From Burkholderiaceae bacterium (GTDB taxonomy: Bacteria > Pseudomonadota > Gammaproteobacteria > Burkholderiales > Burkholderiaceae_A): a stretch of DNA of 58,778 nt. How positions within the stretch are numbered: the first letter of the stretch is position 1; every line of letters begins with the position of its first letter. This document shows positions 1 to 9,552 of this stretch, piece by piece. Below the pieces are notes generated by a model, which was not told where the DNA came from, made no database searches, and was given only the letters and a program-made list of their open reading frames with translations. Where the stretch lies: the NCBI GenBank assembly GCA_018882785.1, contig VERI01000008.1:1-58778 (forward strand), read 5' to 3'. A program made the position numbers and the translations under genes.

Positions 1-5
1 GGCTA

Positions 6-1406
6 GTGTCGACTGACACGATCGTTGCAATCGCAACCGCCGCAGGTCGGGGCGCGGTCGGAATAGTGCGGGTTTCGGGCCCTGCGACCGGCCTGATCAT
101 GATGGCCGTCTGTGGCCGTCGTCTATCGCCACGTGTGGCAACTCGATTGTCTTTTTTAGATGGCCAGGGCCAGTCCATTGATGATGGGATCGCAATTTTT
201 TTCCCGGGGCCACACTCCTATACCGGTGAGGATGTGCTTGAGCTTCAGGGCCACGGCGGAACCGGGGTCATGTCAGCGTTACTAAAACGCTGTCTAGGGG
301 TTCAGCCGAGCGAAGATGATGGCCAGGGATCTCGCATTCGGCTGGCGGAGCCGGGAGAGTTTACCCAGCGGGCGTTTCTTAACGACAAGCTTGATCTCGC
401 CCAGGCGGAGGCCGTCGCGGATTTAATCAATGCCGGATCGGAGCGTGCCGCACGCAGCGCCCTCGCATCGTTGCAGGGCCGGTTTAGCGATCTTGTGCAT
501 TCCCTGGTGGCGAAACTAACCGACCTTCGAGTCCGGGTAGAGGCCTGTCTTGATTTTCCTGAGGAGGATCTTGAGTTCATTGAGCGTGAAGAAGTTTCAA
601 AGCGCCTTGCCGAGATCCTGGCATTGCATCAGGATATTTTGCACGGCGCGCAGCAGGGTGCTGTGCTGCGAGATGGGCTAAGAGTGGTGTTGGTGGGCGC
701 CCCAAATGTGGGGAAGTCATCATTGCTTAATGCATTGGCAGGTGAGGAGGTTGCCCTCGTGACCGATATCGCCGGTACAACCCGGGATCGTATCGTTCAA
801 GAGGTTTTGTTAGAGGGGCTGTCTGTTCATATGATTGATACGGCAGGACTTCGCGAGACACAGGATGAGGTAGAACGTCTGGGGATTGCCCGAACATGGG
901 CTGAGATTGAGCGGGCCCAGGTGGTGTTGCTGCTTCGGGATGCGACAGCCCGAGTGGCGATCGATCGGATCTTTGAAAATGAGGTGTTGGCTCGGGCGCC
1001 GTCGGGCTGCTGTGTGATTGAGGTTGTCAATAAGTCAGATCTTTTGGTGTCGCAAGATGTTCTGCCTGCCCTGGAAGGCAATGAGCGGGTGGTCGCGAGC
1101 CGCATCTTGATTTCAGCCAAGACAGGGTTTGGTCTTACTGAATTACGGCAGCAGCTTTTGACGGTGGCGGGGCTGGTCGGGGAGTCTTCGGTGGGGATAT
1201 TCTCAGCACGCACACGACATCTGCAGGCGCTTGTGGCTGCGCGGTTGGCGTTGCATCAGGCGGCGGAGCATCTTCGTCAGCGTGAGCTGGAGCTTCTCGC
1301 CGAGGGCCTTCGACAGGCGCAGCAGGCCCTGACGGCGATTACGGGTGAGTTTTCTGCAGATGATCTGTTGGGAGAAATATTCGGAAGCTTTTGTATTGGC
1401 AAGTAA
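6..1406 (+). CDS. mnmE: tRNA modification GTPase MnmE
   Basis: MnmE is the GTPase half of the MnmE-MnmG complex, which installs the 5-carboxymethylaminomethyl group on wobble U34 of several tRNAs. The 466-residue protein has the usual layout: an N-terminal tetrahydrofolate-binding domain, a helical domain, and an inserted G domain with a P-loop (GAPNVGKSS, about residue 230), a DIAGTTRD switch and NKSD. It ends in the C-terminal CIGK motif with its catalytic cysteine. Translation begins at a GTG five bases into the window, so its promoter lies outside. Its partner mnmG is about 8 kb downstream rather than adjacent. The family assignment is secure. Confidence 0.97.
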   Translation: MSTDTIVAIATAAGRGAVGIVRVSGPATGLIMMAVCGRRLSPRVATRLSFLDGQGQSIDDGIAIFFPGPHSYTGEDVLELQGHGGTGVMSALLKRCLGVQPSEDDGQGSRIRLAEPGEFTQRAFLNDKLDLAQAEAVADLINAGSERAARSALASLQGRFSDLVHSLVAKLTDLRVRVEACLDFPEEDLEFIEREEVSKRLAEILALHQDILHGAQQGAVLRDGLRVVLVGAPNVGKSSLLNALAGEEVALVTDIAGTTRDRIVQEVLLEGLSVHMIDTAGLRETQDEVERLGIARTWAEIERAQVVLLLRDATARVAIDRIFENEVLARAPSGCCVIEVVNKSDLLVSQDVLPALEGNERVVASRILISAKTGFGLTELRQQLLTVAGLVGESSVGIFSARTRHLQALVAARLALHQAAEHLRQRELELLAEGLRQAQQALTAITGEFSADDLLGEIFGSFCIGK

Positions 1407-1415
1407 GGCCAATCA

Positions 1416-2003
1416 TCAGCGGTAAGCCCCAGTAATTCTTCTTTTGGTAATTCGCAACGTGCCATTCTGAGCATCTTCAGTTGCTGCGGACGCTGCAACG
1501 GGTGACAGCGGTTCAAAACATCCTGTTGAGCGATTTTTTCTGGTCTGGTCGGCAGGAAATACGCGACCGCTCATGGCAATGTAGGTCCCCGGGGGTAGGG
1601 TCTGGGCTGCCGCGCATGCGAAGCCAAAATTAAATAGCGCATCCGATTGTTCAAGGCTTGCCGGAATCATCGCACCCGTAAAGACAATGACTTGAGTTTC
1701 TTTGCGGTGCAGCATGATCTTTTTAGCGCTATCGACCATGGTATCTGTCCCGTGCAAGACAACGACCCTCGATTCAGGCAGCTGTGCAATTGCCTCGGCC
1801 AGGGCAATCCGGTGTTGGTCTGTCATGTCCAGGCTGTCAATCAGCATCACGGTTTCTGTGCGCCACGGTACAGAAACTCTGGATTGTGCTGCCCACTGCG
1901 CGAGTCGAGAGTGATCGAATCCGAGCTGGCCTGTGATCGGGCAATACACCTTTTCAATGGTTCCGCCGCAACTCAGGAAAACCAAGGCTTCTGGGGTGGT
2001 CAT
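1416..2003 (-). CDS. single-domain asparaginase-like protein
   Basis: The protein matches the N-terminal domain of type I/II L-asparaginases (L-asparagine to aspartate plus ammonia). It has the nucleophile-threonine motif GGTI near residue 14 and the second threonine motif HGTDTM near residue 86, followed by TGAMIP. It is only 195 residues, against about 330 for full enzymes, so the C-terminal domain is absent. The stop lies 9 nt from the mnmE stop on the other strand, so there is no room for a frameshifted remainder. Short asparaginase-domain proteins are known in betaproteobacteria; whether they hydrolyse asparagine is unclear to me. It is divergent from pckG across a 142-bp gap. Confidence 0.8.
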   Translation of the reverse strand: MTTPEALVFLSCGGTIEKVYCPITGQLGFDHSRLAQWAAQSRVSVPWRTETVMLIDSLDMTDQHRIALAEAIAQLPESRVVVLHGTDTMVDSAKKIMLHRKETQVIVFTGAMIPASLEQSDALFNFGFACAAAQTLPPGTYIAMSGRVFPADQTRKNRSTGCFEPLSPVAASAATEDAQNGTLRITKRRITGAYR

Positions 2004-2145
2004 GTCACGTGGGGTCGAATGTTAAAATGTGGACGATGCGCAATGATGGCACTAATTACACCGTTGGCCCATGTCAGGGCAACGCTCTCGCCAATACTCA
2101 ATCCTAACGCCGGGCCCAGCCTGGTCTAACAATAAGACAGTCAAC

Positions 2146-4011
2146 ATGATGCATAACGCTATTCCCGATTACGTTCAGCACAAGGGCTTGATTCAGTGGG
2201 TATCAACAATCGCAGAAAAGACTCGGCCGGAGCGTGTGGTCTGGTGCGACGGCTCTCAACAGGAATATGAGCGACTCTGCCAAGAGATGGTGGATTCGGG
2301 CACCCTGAAGCGATTGAATTCGGCCAAACGCCCGAATTCATACCTTGCCTGGTCGGACCCATCAGATGTGGCCCGTGTTGAAGATCGGACATTTATTTGC
2401 ACCGACCGTCAGGAGGATGCTGGACCGACCAACAACTGGACGGATCCGCAGGAGATGCGGCAGACGCTGGCCGGTCTCTTCGAGGGCTGTATGCAGGGCC
2501 GCACGATGTATGTTATTCCTTTTTCGATGGGACCTTTGGGTTCGCCAATCGCCCATATCGGGGTCGAAATATCTGACTCCCCCTATGTTGTGGTGAATAT
2601 GAGAATGATGACCCGTATGGGGCGCGCGGTGTATGACGTGTTGGGCAGCAACGGTGAGTACGTGCCCTGCGTGCACTCGGTGGGCCATCCACTCAAGGCA
2701 GGGCAAAAAGACATCTCATGGCCGTGTAATCCCACTAAATACATTGTTCACTTTCCAAAAACCCGAGAGATCTGGTCGTTTGGTTCCGGCTATGGCGGAA
2801 ATGCGTTGCTGGGTAAAAAGTGTTTTGCCCTTCGCATCGCCTCAGCAATGGGCCGAAAAGAAGCCCAGTCTGGTTCAACGGGCTGGCTGGCCGAGCATAT
2901 GTTGATTCTGGGCGTTCAGGCGCCTTGGGGAAAGAAGTATCACGTGGCCGCAGCGTTTCCTTCGGCATGCGGCAAAACCAACTTTGCGATGCTCATTCCT
3001 CCGCAGGGACTTGATCAGGGCGGCTGGAAGATCACGACAATTGGCGACGACATTGCCTGGATTAAACCGGATGCAGAGGGACGTCTTCGGGCGATCAATC
3101 CCGAGAATGGTTACTTTGGCGTTGCGCCGGGAACCAATGAAAAAACCAACTACAACTGCATGGCATCTCTGAAAGAGAATGTGATTTTTACCAATGTCGC
3201 GCTAACAGATGATGGCGACGTATGGTGGGAGGGCATGGGAACGCCGCCGGCACATTGTCTGGATTGGCAGGGCCGGGATTGGACGCCTCAGATTGCTGCA
3301 TCCGAAGGCCGCAAGGCAGCCCATCCGAATGCGCGGTTTACTGTGGCATCCATTCAAAATCCGGTTATTGATGCTGAGTGGGACAATCCTCAAGGTGTTG
3401 CGATTGATGCCTTTATTTTCGGTGGCCGTCGTTCAACAACCGTCCCCCTTGTGACGGAGGCCCGCAACTGGGAAGAAGGGGTCTACATGGCTGCCACGAT
3501 GGGCTCGGAGACGACCGCTGCGGCCGCGGGCCAGCAGGGAGTGGTTCGTCGAGATCCTTTTGCCATGCTGCCGTTTTGTGGCTACAACATGGCTGAATAT
3601 TTTTCTCATTGGCTTGAGCTGGGTGACAAACTTGGCCGGCAGGGAGTCAAACTACCGAAGATCTTTTGTGTGAACTGGTTTAGAACAGATGATCAGGGTC
3701 GATTTGTATGGCCAGGATTTGGCGAAAACGCCCGTGTTCTGAAATGGATGCTTCAGCGTATTGAAGGCAAGGCCCAGGGCGAAGAGCATGTGTTTGGAAT
3801 TACACCTCGGTACGAGGATATTGACTGGACGGGCCTTCCGTTTTCTCAGGACCAGTTTTTAAGGATCACTGCCATTGACCCCAAGTCTTGGCAGGATGAG
3901 TTTGGGCTTCATGCAGAGCTTTTTGAAAAGCTACAGCATGGACTGCCCCAGACGCTTTTAAAAACCAAATCGGTTCTTGAGTCTCGGCTCGAACAGCGGC
4001 TGGCGGCCTAG
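2146..4011 (+). CDS. pckG: phosphoenolpyruvate carboxykinase (GTP)
   Basis: This enzyme converts oxaloacetate plus GTP to phosphoenolpyruvate, CO2 and GDP, the first step of gluconeogenesis from organic acids. The GTP type is shown by the 621-residue length, the kinase-1a motif [12 protein letters not shown] (about residue 270) and the metal-binding GDDIAW. An open frame extends upstream to 2071, but the tandem ATG at 2146/2149 (MMHNAIPDY) matches the family start, so I use 2146. No strong Shine-Dalgarno is visible. The stop overlaps the stop of the convergent MOSC gene by 4 nt (CTAG). Confidence 0.96.
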   Translation: MMHNAIPDYVQHKGLIQWVSTIAEKTRPERVVWCDGSQQEYERLCQEMVDSGTLKRLNSAKRPNSYLAWSDPSDVARVEDRTFICTDRQEDAGPTNNWTDPQEMRQTLAGLFEGCMQGRTMYVIPFSMGPLGSPIAHIGVEISDSPYVVVNMRMMTRMGRAVYDVLGSNGEYVPCVHSVGHPLKAGQKDISWPCNPTKYIVHFPKTREIWSFGSGYGGNALLGKKCFALRIASAMGRKEAQSGSTGWLAEHMLILGVQAPWGKKYHVAAAFPSACGKTNFAMLIPPQGLDQGGWKITTIGDDIAWIKPDAEGRLRAINPENGYFGVAPGTNEKTNYNCMASLKENVIFTNVALTDDGDVWWEGMGTPPAHCLDWQGRDWTPQIAASEGRKAAHPNARFTVASIQNPVIDAEWDNPQGVAIDAFIFGGRRSTTVPLVTEARNWEEGVYMAATMGSETTAAAAGQQGVVRRDPFAMLPFCGYNMAEYFSHWLELGDKLGRQGVKLPKIFCVNWFRTDDQGRFVWPGFGENARVLKWMLQRIEGKAQGEEHVFGITPRYEDIDWTGLPFSQDQFLRITAIDPKSWQDEFGLHAELFEKLQHGLPQTLLKTKSVLESRLEQRLAA

Positions 4012-4613
4012 TCTTTTAGCAGCCGGCGGTATTCGTCGGCGACCGTCGTATCGCGCGGGCCTGGCACAACGGTGATTGTGTCGCCCGCCTGGATCAGGCC
4101 CTCTTCGATGACCTGGGCATACCAGCCGCAGAGACCATTTTGCGCCATCAGTTTTGATGCGTGTTTAGAGCGCATCTTTGCATTGAATTTGTAGCAGGGC
4201 TCGCGCGGCTTGGTGACCTTAAGCTTTACGGTCTTTCCGATAAGAAGCGTGTCACCAATCCAAATCTCCGACTCAAGAATCCCCTCAATGCAGAGATTCT
4301 CGCCCACCATGCCGAAGTCATCTGGCCGTTCGCAGAGCCAGGAAAATGATGACTTCCAGAATGCATAGTGCTCCACTGGATAGCAATACACGGCTTTGTC
4401 TATTCCACCGTGCACACTGAGATCGGCCTGCTCATCGCCTTGGAGCCCTAGCGTTGCGCACATCACGGAGTGGGGATGATCCGGACTGGTGATGGCGGTT
4501 TTGTGTATGCCCGACACAATTTGATGAGTCTCTGTTGACTGTCCGTCGCCTCGAATGAGCATGGGCCGTACGCGACCTGCGCACGCAGCTCGAAGAATTG
4601 GTGGGTGGGTCAT
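4008..4613 (-). CDS. MOSC domain protein, YiiM-like
   Basis: This is a MOSC-domain protein of the YiiM type, 201 residues. Relatives bind molybdenum cofactor and help detoxify N-hydroxylated purines. The conserved cysteine of the MOSC fold is probably the one in PREPCYKFN (about residue 138). The C-terminal part ([11 protein letters not shown] and onward) resembles the small helical extension of YiiM. It starts 20 nt after the pdxA stop on the same strand and probably shares its transcript. The start ATG at 4613 is well placed. Substrate specificity cannot be read from sequence. Confidence 0.82.
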   Translation of the reverse strand: MTHPPILRAACAGRVRPMLIRGDGQSTETHQIVSGIHKTAITSPDHPHSVMCATLGLQGDEQADLSVHGGIDKAVYCYPVEHYAFWKSSFSWLCERPDDFGMVGENLCIEGILESEIWIGDTLLIGKTVKLKVTKPREPCYKFNAKMRSKHASKLMAQNGLCGWYAQVIEEGLIQAGDTITVVPGPRDTTVADEYRRLLKD

Positions 4614-4633
4614 GCGTGCAATCCGAATGCGAA

Positions 4634-5620
4634 TTAGTGGTTAAGTAATGATGGCTGGGCCTGTTCTAGCTGGCTGGCCAGGCGATCCGCCAGGGCGATC
4701 GCGGCCAGCATTGAGCCGGGGTCTGCCGTCCGTTTAGCAGCAATATCGAATGCGGTGCCGTGATCGACGCTCGTTCGGATAAAGGGGAGTCCGAGGGTCA
4801 TATTGATGCCCTGATCGAGGCCGAGGTATTTAATCGGGATGAGTCCCTGGTCATGGTATTGGGCGACCACAAGGTCAAACTCTTTTGCATGGCGTGCACG
4901 CATAAATACGGTGTCTCCGGGCCAGGGGCCGGACGCGTTGATGCCTAGGCTCCTGGCCCGTGCGATGGCTGGAGTGATGATGTCAATGTCCTCCCGGCCG
5001 AACAGACCGGACTCACCGGCGTGGGGATTAAGGCCTGCCACCGCGATCCGGGGCGCGCCTACCCCAAGCTGTCGGCAGGCCTGTTCGGCCAGCAAAATGG
5101 TCTGGACCAGGCCGTCGACGCTCAGGCTATCGATCATGTCTTTTAAGGACAGGTGGACGGAGTTCAACACGACCTTCAGCTCGGGGTTGACCAGCATCAT
5201 GCGCACGGCGGGCGGAGCCGAGGGGCTTGCAAGTTCAGCAAGCATTTCTGTGTGGCCCGGCCATTGATGGCCTGCCTGGGCCAGGGACTCTTTATGAATG
5301 GGGGCTGTGATCAGGCCGGCGGCCTCCTGGAACATGCATCGGCTGACGCCCGCCCGGATCGCTTCAAAAGCTGCCTGAGCAGGCTCTTTTCCCACTTTTC
5401 CTAGAAATATATTGTCTTTATCCCATTTTATAGGGATGAAATTCATATTTTTGGTGGAAATTTTTAACTCTTTTGCAAGTCGATCAAACCACTCGGGGTC
5501 ACCGGCGATGAGCAACGGCCGTTGCGCCATGGCCTGGGATTGCCAGTGGCTGACGGCCTTGAGAACAATCTCGGGGCCAATGCCCGCCGGGTCACCGGAT
5601 GTCACAATGAGCGGTTTCAT
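4634..5620 (-). CDS. pdxA: 4-hydroxythreonine-4-phosphate dehydrogenase
   Basis: PdxA oxidises 4-phosphohydroxy-L-threonine in the DXP-dependent pyridoxal 5'-phosphate pathway, using NAD(P) and a divalent metal. The 328-residue protein opens with the family signature TSGDPAGIGPEI. It has metal- and substrate-binding histidines (PGHTEML, QYHDQGLIPIKYLG) and ends with the conserved SVDHGTAFDIA region. The length is normal. In many proteobacteria pdxA lies beside ksgA or surA; here the downstream partner is a MOSC gene, and the divergent neighbour is a TSUP transporter 70 bp away. Confidence 0.95.
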   Translation of the reverse strand: MKPLIVTSGDPAGIGPEIVLKAVSHWQSQAMAQRPLLIAGDPEWFDRLAKELKISTKNMNFIPIKWDKDNIFLGKVGKEPAQAAFEAIRAGVSRCMFQEAAGLITAPIHKESLAQAGHQWPGHTEMLAELASPSAPPAVRMMLVNPELKVVLNSVHLSLKDMIDSLSVDGLVQTILLAEQACRQLGVGAPRIAVAGLNPHAGESGLFGREDIDIITPAIARARSLGINASGPWPGDTVFMRARHAKEFDLVVAQYHDQGLIPIKYLGLDQGINMTLGLPFIRTSVDHGTAFDIAAKRTADPGSMLAAIALADRLASQLEQAQPSLLNH

Positions 5621-5690
5621 GCTGCGATCCTAACAAGAAGGTTTCGCCTACAGGCTGCAGTTCGGCCTTAATTGATCATCTTTCTTCGAC

Positions 5691-6494
5691 ATGTTGCTTG
5701 ATTTAGGGGCGCCGGCTGGGCCCGAGGGCGTATTGCTTCTTGTTTTAGGGGCAGCAGCCCTTGCCGCGGGATTTATCGATGCAGTGGTGGGCGGCGGCGG
5801 CCTTATTCAGGTGCCTGCCTTGTTTGCGTTTGTGCCGAACGGCTCGGCGGGTAGTCTTTTTGGCACCAACAAGATCTCTTCGATTTCGGGGACTTTTGTT
5901 GCGGCGTTGCGCTATGCGCGCGGTGTTCGGCTTGACTGGAATCCTTTGGTTCCAGCGATTATTGGAGCGCTAATTTTTTCTTGGCTGGGCGCGGCTGCGG
6001 TGAGCTATTTGCCCCGGGCCCTGGTTCAGCCGGTCGTGCTGGCGCTTTTGATTCCGGTGGCGATTTTGACGTTTCGGCATCGGGAATTGGGGGCCCATCA
6101 TGTGCCGCGACATTCGGTGGTGCAGCAGCGCCTGATGGGCCTGCTTACGGGGGTGCTGCTCGGTTTTTATGATGGTTTTTTTGGGCCCGGAACGGGCGCT
6201 TTTTTAATTTTCATTTTTGTTCGATTCTTTGGTTATGATTTCCTTCACGCATCTGCTTCGAGCAAGCTGATTAATCTCACCACCAATTTTGCTGCGCTGG
6301 CTTTTTTTATTCCGGCGGGGGAGTTTTTTCTGCTGGCGGCAGTCGTGATGGCAGTCTGTAATGTGGCCGGTGCATGGCTGGGGTCGCATCTGGCGATCCG
6401 TCGCGGCAGTGCATTTGTGCGACGATTTTTTCTGATCTTATTAATCGCCCTGATCGTCAAGATGGCGTGGGGCACTTTGGAGATGTTGACATGA
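5691..6494 (+). CDS. TSUP-family (TauE/SafE) membrane transporter
   Basis: This 267-residue integral membrane protein has about eight hydrophobic segments and the glycine-rich repeats typical of the TauE/SafE (TSUP) family: [19 protein letters not shown] near residue 28 and [15 protein letters not shown] near residue 158. Family members move sulfite, sulfonates or other small organic anions. The last bases overlap the mmsA start (ATGA), so export and the downstream aldehyde dehydrogenases appear translationally coupled. That hints at a shared substrate pathway, but the transported compound is unknown. Confidence 0.85.
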   Translation: MLLDLGAPAGPEGVLLLVLGAAALAAGFIDAVVGGGGLIQVPALFAFVPNGSAGSLFGTNKISSISGTFVAALRYARGVRLDWNPLVPAIIGALIFSWLGAAAVSYLPRALVQPVVLALLIPVAILTFRHRELGAHHVPRHSVVQQRLMGLLTGVLLGFYDGFFGPGTGAFLIFIFVRFFGYDFLHASASSKLINLTTNFAALAFFIPAGEFFLLAAVVMAVCNVAGAWLGSHLAIRRGSAFVRRFFLILLIALIVKMAWGTLEMLT

Positions 6495-8008
6495 ATTCAC
6501 CGCATCACCGTTTGGGGCAGGCGATGGTAGGCAACTGGATCAATGGGCGGCCGTCGGGCGCTGCGGGCCGAACCAGCCCGGTCTTTAATCCTGCAACGGG
6601 AGAGGCGGCCCGCGAGGTGTTGCTTTCTACCGCCGGGGATGCGGGCGATGCGGTACAGGCGGCCGCGGCCGCTTTCGCAGATTGGTCAGCTACGCCGAGT
6701 GTGAAACGCGCCCGAGTGTTGTTTGCGTTTAAAGCGTGGATGGAAAAAAACATGGATGCGCTTGCCATGGCGATCACGCTGGAGCATGGCAAGACATTTG
6801 ATGATGCACGCGGAGAGGTACAGCGTGGACTTGAGGTGGTGGAATTTGCCTGTGGCATTCCGCATCTCATGAAAGGAGAATTTACTGAGCAGGTGGGATC
6901 GGGGATTGATGCGTGGAGTATTCGGCAGCCGATTGGTGTCTGTGTGGGCATCACGCCGTTTAATTTTCCGGTCATGGTGCCGTGCTGGATGTTTCCGGTT
7001 GCAATTGCCTGCGGCAATACATTTGTGCTTAAACCCTCAGAGCGGGATCCCTCTCCATCGCTGATGATGGCCCAGGGGCTAAAGGAGTGCGGCCTTCCCG
7101 ATGGCGTATTTAATGTGGTTCAGGGCGATAAGGAGGCGGTTGAGGCGCTCTTGACGCATCCTGCAGTTGCTGCGGTGAGCTTTGTGGGATCGACACCGAT
7201 TGCCAAGAGCATTCATCAGATCGCTTCCATGCATGGCAAGCGTGTACAGGCCTTGGGCGGAGCGAAGAATCACTTGGTGGTAATGCCCGATGCTGATTTG
7301 GATCAGGCGGTTGATGCGCTGATTGGTGCCGCCTACGGTTCTGCGGGTGAGCGTTGTATGGCGATTTCAGTGGCGGTAGCGGTGGGTCCGGTTGCAGATG
7401 CCTTGGTCGAGAAGGTTGCGCAAAAGGCCAGGGCCATTCGTGTGGCCGCCGGCGATGCACCCGGGGCGGAGATGGGGCCCTTGGTGACTGGGGCACATCT
7501 TGAGAAGGTTCGGGGCTATGTCGATACGGGCGTGGCCGAAGGCGCACGCCTGGTTGTTGATGGCCGAGGGCTCAAGGTGCAGGGCAACGAGAAGGGTTTT
7601 TATATTGGCCCCTGCCTGTTTGACCACGTGACACCGGCGATGAAGATTTACCGCGAGGAAATATTTGGTCCTGTACTGGGCGTTGTTCGTGTAGAGAATT
7701 TTGAGCAGGCCCTGTCGTTGATCCATGGCCATGGATTCGCAAATGGTGTGGCATTGTTTACCCGTGATGGTGATAGTGCGCGGGAGTTTGCCTCACGTAT
7801 TCAGGTTGGGATGGTGGGCATTAATGTGCCGATTCCGGTTCCGATGGCGTTTCATTCGTTTGGTGGATGGAAAGACTCCTTGTTCGGCGACCACCATATT
7901 CACGGCCCTGAGGGAGTTCGGTTTTATACGCGGTACAAAGCAATTACCCAGCGCTGGCCGACCGGCATTCGGTCTGGCGCTGAATTCGTCATGCCAACGA
8001 TGAGATAA
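6491..8008 (+). CDS. mmsA: CoA-acylating methylmalonate-semialdehyde dehydrogenase
   Basis: MmsA oxidises methylmalonate or malonate semialdehyde with CoA and NAD to propionyl-CoA or acetyl-CoA, in valine, beta-alanine or inositol breakdown. The 505-residue protein has the ALDH NAD-binding region ([12 protein letters not shown]), the FVGSTPIA loop, and the MmsA-type active-site cysteine in AGERCMA. A longer frame starts at 6374, but that part lies inside the TSUP gene. ATG 6491 (MNSPHHR) overlaps the TSUP stop as ATGA and fits the family start. The gabD-like gene follows 2 nt downstream. Confidence 0.92.
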   Translation: MNSPHHRLGQAMVGNWINGRPSGAAGRTSPVFNPATGEAAREVLLSTAGDAGDAVQAAAAAFADWSATPSVKRARVLFAFKAWMEKNMDALAMAITLEHGKTFDDARGEVQRGLEVVEFACGIPHLMKGEFTEQVGSGIDAWSIRQPIGVCVGITPFNFPVMVPCWMFPVAIACGNTFVLKPSERDPSPSLMMAQGLKECGLPDGVFNVVQGDKEAVEALLTHPAVAAVSFVGSTPIAKSIHQIASMHGKRVQALGGAKNHLVVMPDADLDQAVDALIGAAYGSAGERCMAISVAVAVGPVADALVEKVAQKARAIRVAAGDAPGAEMGPLVTGAHLEKVRGYVDTGVAEGARLVVDGRGLKVQGNEKGFYIGPCLFDHVTPAMKIYREEIFGPVLGVVRVENFEQALSLIHGHGFANGVALFTRDGDSAREFASRIQVGMVGINVPIPVPMAFHSFGGWKDSLFGDHHIHGPEGVRFYTRYKAITQRWPTGIRSGAEFVMPTMR

Positions 8009-8010
8009 CG

Positions 8011-9447
8011 ATGAAAACACAAGGCTATATCAACGGAAAGTGGGTTGCGGCGAAATCAGGCCGTGAGTTTGCAGTCATTAATCCGGCCACCGGTGAGACC
8101 ATTGCGATGGTCGCCAATATGGGCCGGGAGGACACGCTCGATGCGATTGCTGCAGCACATGCGGCGTTTGGTCCATGGAAGTCCAAGACCGCCAAGGAGC
8201 GCAGCTTGCGCGTGCGGGCTTGGTATGACCTGATCATAAAGAACGCCGATGGGCTCGCTACGCTGATGACTGCGGAGCAGGGCAAACCGCTTGCTGAGGC
8301 AAAGGGCGAGGTGTTGTATGGCGCGTCTTTTGTTGAATGGTTTGCAGAAGAGGTGAAGCGCGCCTACGGCGATGTGATTCCAGCGCCGATGGCGGGCCGA
8401 AAGCTGCTGGTCTTCAAGGAGCCGATTGGTGTGGCCGCGGCAATCACACCCTGGAATTTTCCTCTCGCGATGATCACTAGAAAGTGTGCGCCTGCTATCG
8501 CTGCGGGGTGCACTGTTGTTGCTAAACCTGCAGAGGCTACGCCTCTTACGGCGCTTGCTCTTGCCGATTTGGCAGAGCAGGCGGGTATTCCGGCCGGCGT
8601 ATTCAATGTGGTGATTGGAGATGGGCCTGCTGCTCCTGAAATCGGGCTTGCCCTGTGTCAGGACACGCGTGTGAAAAAGGTCTCGTTTACTGGCTCTACC
8701 GAGGTGGGGCGAATCCTTCTTCGCCAATCCGCTGAGACAGTGAAGAAACTCTCGTTAGAGCTCGGCGGTAACGCGCCTTTTATCGTGTTTGACGATGCCG
8801 ATATCGATGCTGCGGTTGAAGGAGCGATTGCTTCCAAGTATCGAAATGCCGGGCAGACCTGTGTCTGTGCAAACCGTATTTATGTTCAAGATGGCGTCTA
8901 TGATGCTTTCGCCAAAAAACTCACCGAAAAAGTCGCCCAGCTTCGGGTTGGGCCAGGCACCCAGGCGGGTGTTCAGGTCGGGCCGCTGATCGAGACTGCC
9001 GCCTTGGATAAGGTGCGTGCCCATGTTTCCGACGCCGTTGCTGGCGGCGCAAAGGTGGCCGTGGGCGGAAAATCCCATGCGCTCGGTGGCCTATTCTTCG
9101 AGCCGACCGTATTGACCGACGTCACCCCTGCGATGTTGATTTCCCGTGAGGAAACCTTTGGCCCGGTTGCCCCTTTGTTCCGATTTAAGACCGAGGAGGA
9201 GGTGATTGGCCTGGCCAACGACACGGAGTTCGGCCTTGCGGCATATTTTTATTCCCGGGATATGGGCCGGATTTTCCGCGTTGCCGAAGCCCTCGAGTCA
9301 GGCATGGTCGCGGTAAACACAGGCAATTTCTCCAATGAGGTTGGGCCTTTCGGTGGCGTAAAGCAGTCTGGTCTTGGCCGTGAGGGCTCTAAGTACGGCC
9401 TGGATGAGTATATGGAGATCAAGTTCGTTACCCTGGCGGGAATCTGA
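8011..9447 (+). CDS. gabD: succinate-semialdehyde dehydrogenase family protein
   Basis: This NAD(P)-dependent aldehyde dehydrogenase is 478 residues and most like succinate-semialdehyde dehydrogenase (GabD), which makes succinate from GABA-derived semialdehyde. The features are ITPWNFPLAMI, the nucleotide-binding FTGSTEVGR, the general-base glutamate in LELGGNAPF, and catalytic cysteine in NAGQTCVCANR. It is the third gene of the TSUP-mmsA-gabD set. No GABA transaminase is nearby, so another semialdehyde (for example a sulfo-aldehyde, given the TSUP exporter) remains possible. The family is certain, the substrate is not. Confidence 0.85.
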   Translation: MKTQGYINGKWVAAKSGREFAVINPATGETIAMVANMGREDTLDAIAAAHAAFGPWKSKTAKERSLRVRAWYDLIIKNADGLATLMTAEQGKPLAEAKGEVLYGASFVEWFAEEVKRAYGDVIPAPMAGRKLLVFKEPIGVAAAITPWNFPLAMITRKCAPAIAAGCTVVAKPAEATPLTALALADLAEQAGIPAGVFNVVIGDGPAAPEIGLALCQDTRVKKVSFTGSTEVGRILLRQSAETVKKLSLELGGNAPFIVFDDADIDAAVEGAIASKYRNAGQTCVCANRIYVQDGVYDAFAKKLTEKVAQLRVGPGTQAGVQVGPLIETAALDKVRAHVSDAVAGGAKVAVGGKSHALGGLFFEPTVLTDVTPAMLISREETFGPVAPLFRFKTEEEVIGLANDTEFGLAAYFYSRDMGRIFRVAEALESGMVAVNTGNFSNEVGPFGGVKQSGLGREGSKYGLDEYMEIKFVTLAGI

Positions 9448-9457
9448 AAATGACTGC

Positions 9458-9480
9458 CCAAGGGGGCCCGGCCCCCTTGG
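9458..9480. terminator. strong GC hairpin after gabD
   Basis: A perfect 9-bp inverted repeat (CCAAGGGGG, 5-nt loop, CCCCCTTGG) begins 10 nt after the gabD stop. It is not followed by a clear T-run on the plus strand (AAAGGGCGCC follows), so it may act as an RNA-stabilising or factor-assisted terminator rather than a classical intrinsic one. It separates the catabolic genes from the parS-mnmG region. Confidence 0.55.
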
Positions 9481-9536
9481 AAAGGGCGCCCAGGCTTTAG
9501 AATTTACGTTCTGAATGGCCGTATTCGCGGCTGAGA

Positions 9537-9552
9537 TGTTTCACGTGAAACA
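9537..9552. other. parS centromere site
   Basis: The 16-bp perfect palindrome TGTTTCACGTGAAACA is the canonical chromosomal parS site bound by ParB. parA and parB lie 2.7 and 3.4 kb downstream, so the trans-acting factors are in the same gene block. The last base of the site directly abuts the ATG of mnmG, so the site occupies the position where a ribosome-binding site is expected. I found no second full copy elsewhere in this window by reading. Confidence 0.93.

Noticed and set aside
1416..2003. Asparaginase as a frameshifted pseudogene
   Set aside because: The stop is 9 nt from mnmE and no C-terminal asparaginase sequence appears in any frame, so it is short rather than broken.
8056..8727. 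223-codon antisense frame over the gabD gene
   Set aside because: Shadow of the conserved aldehyde dehydrogenase, with an Arg/His/Ser-rich unlikely protein.
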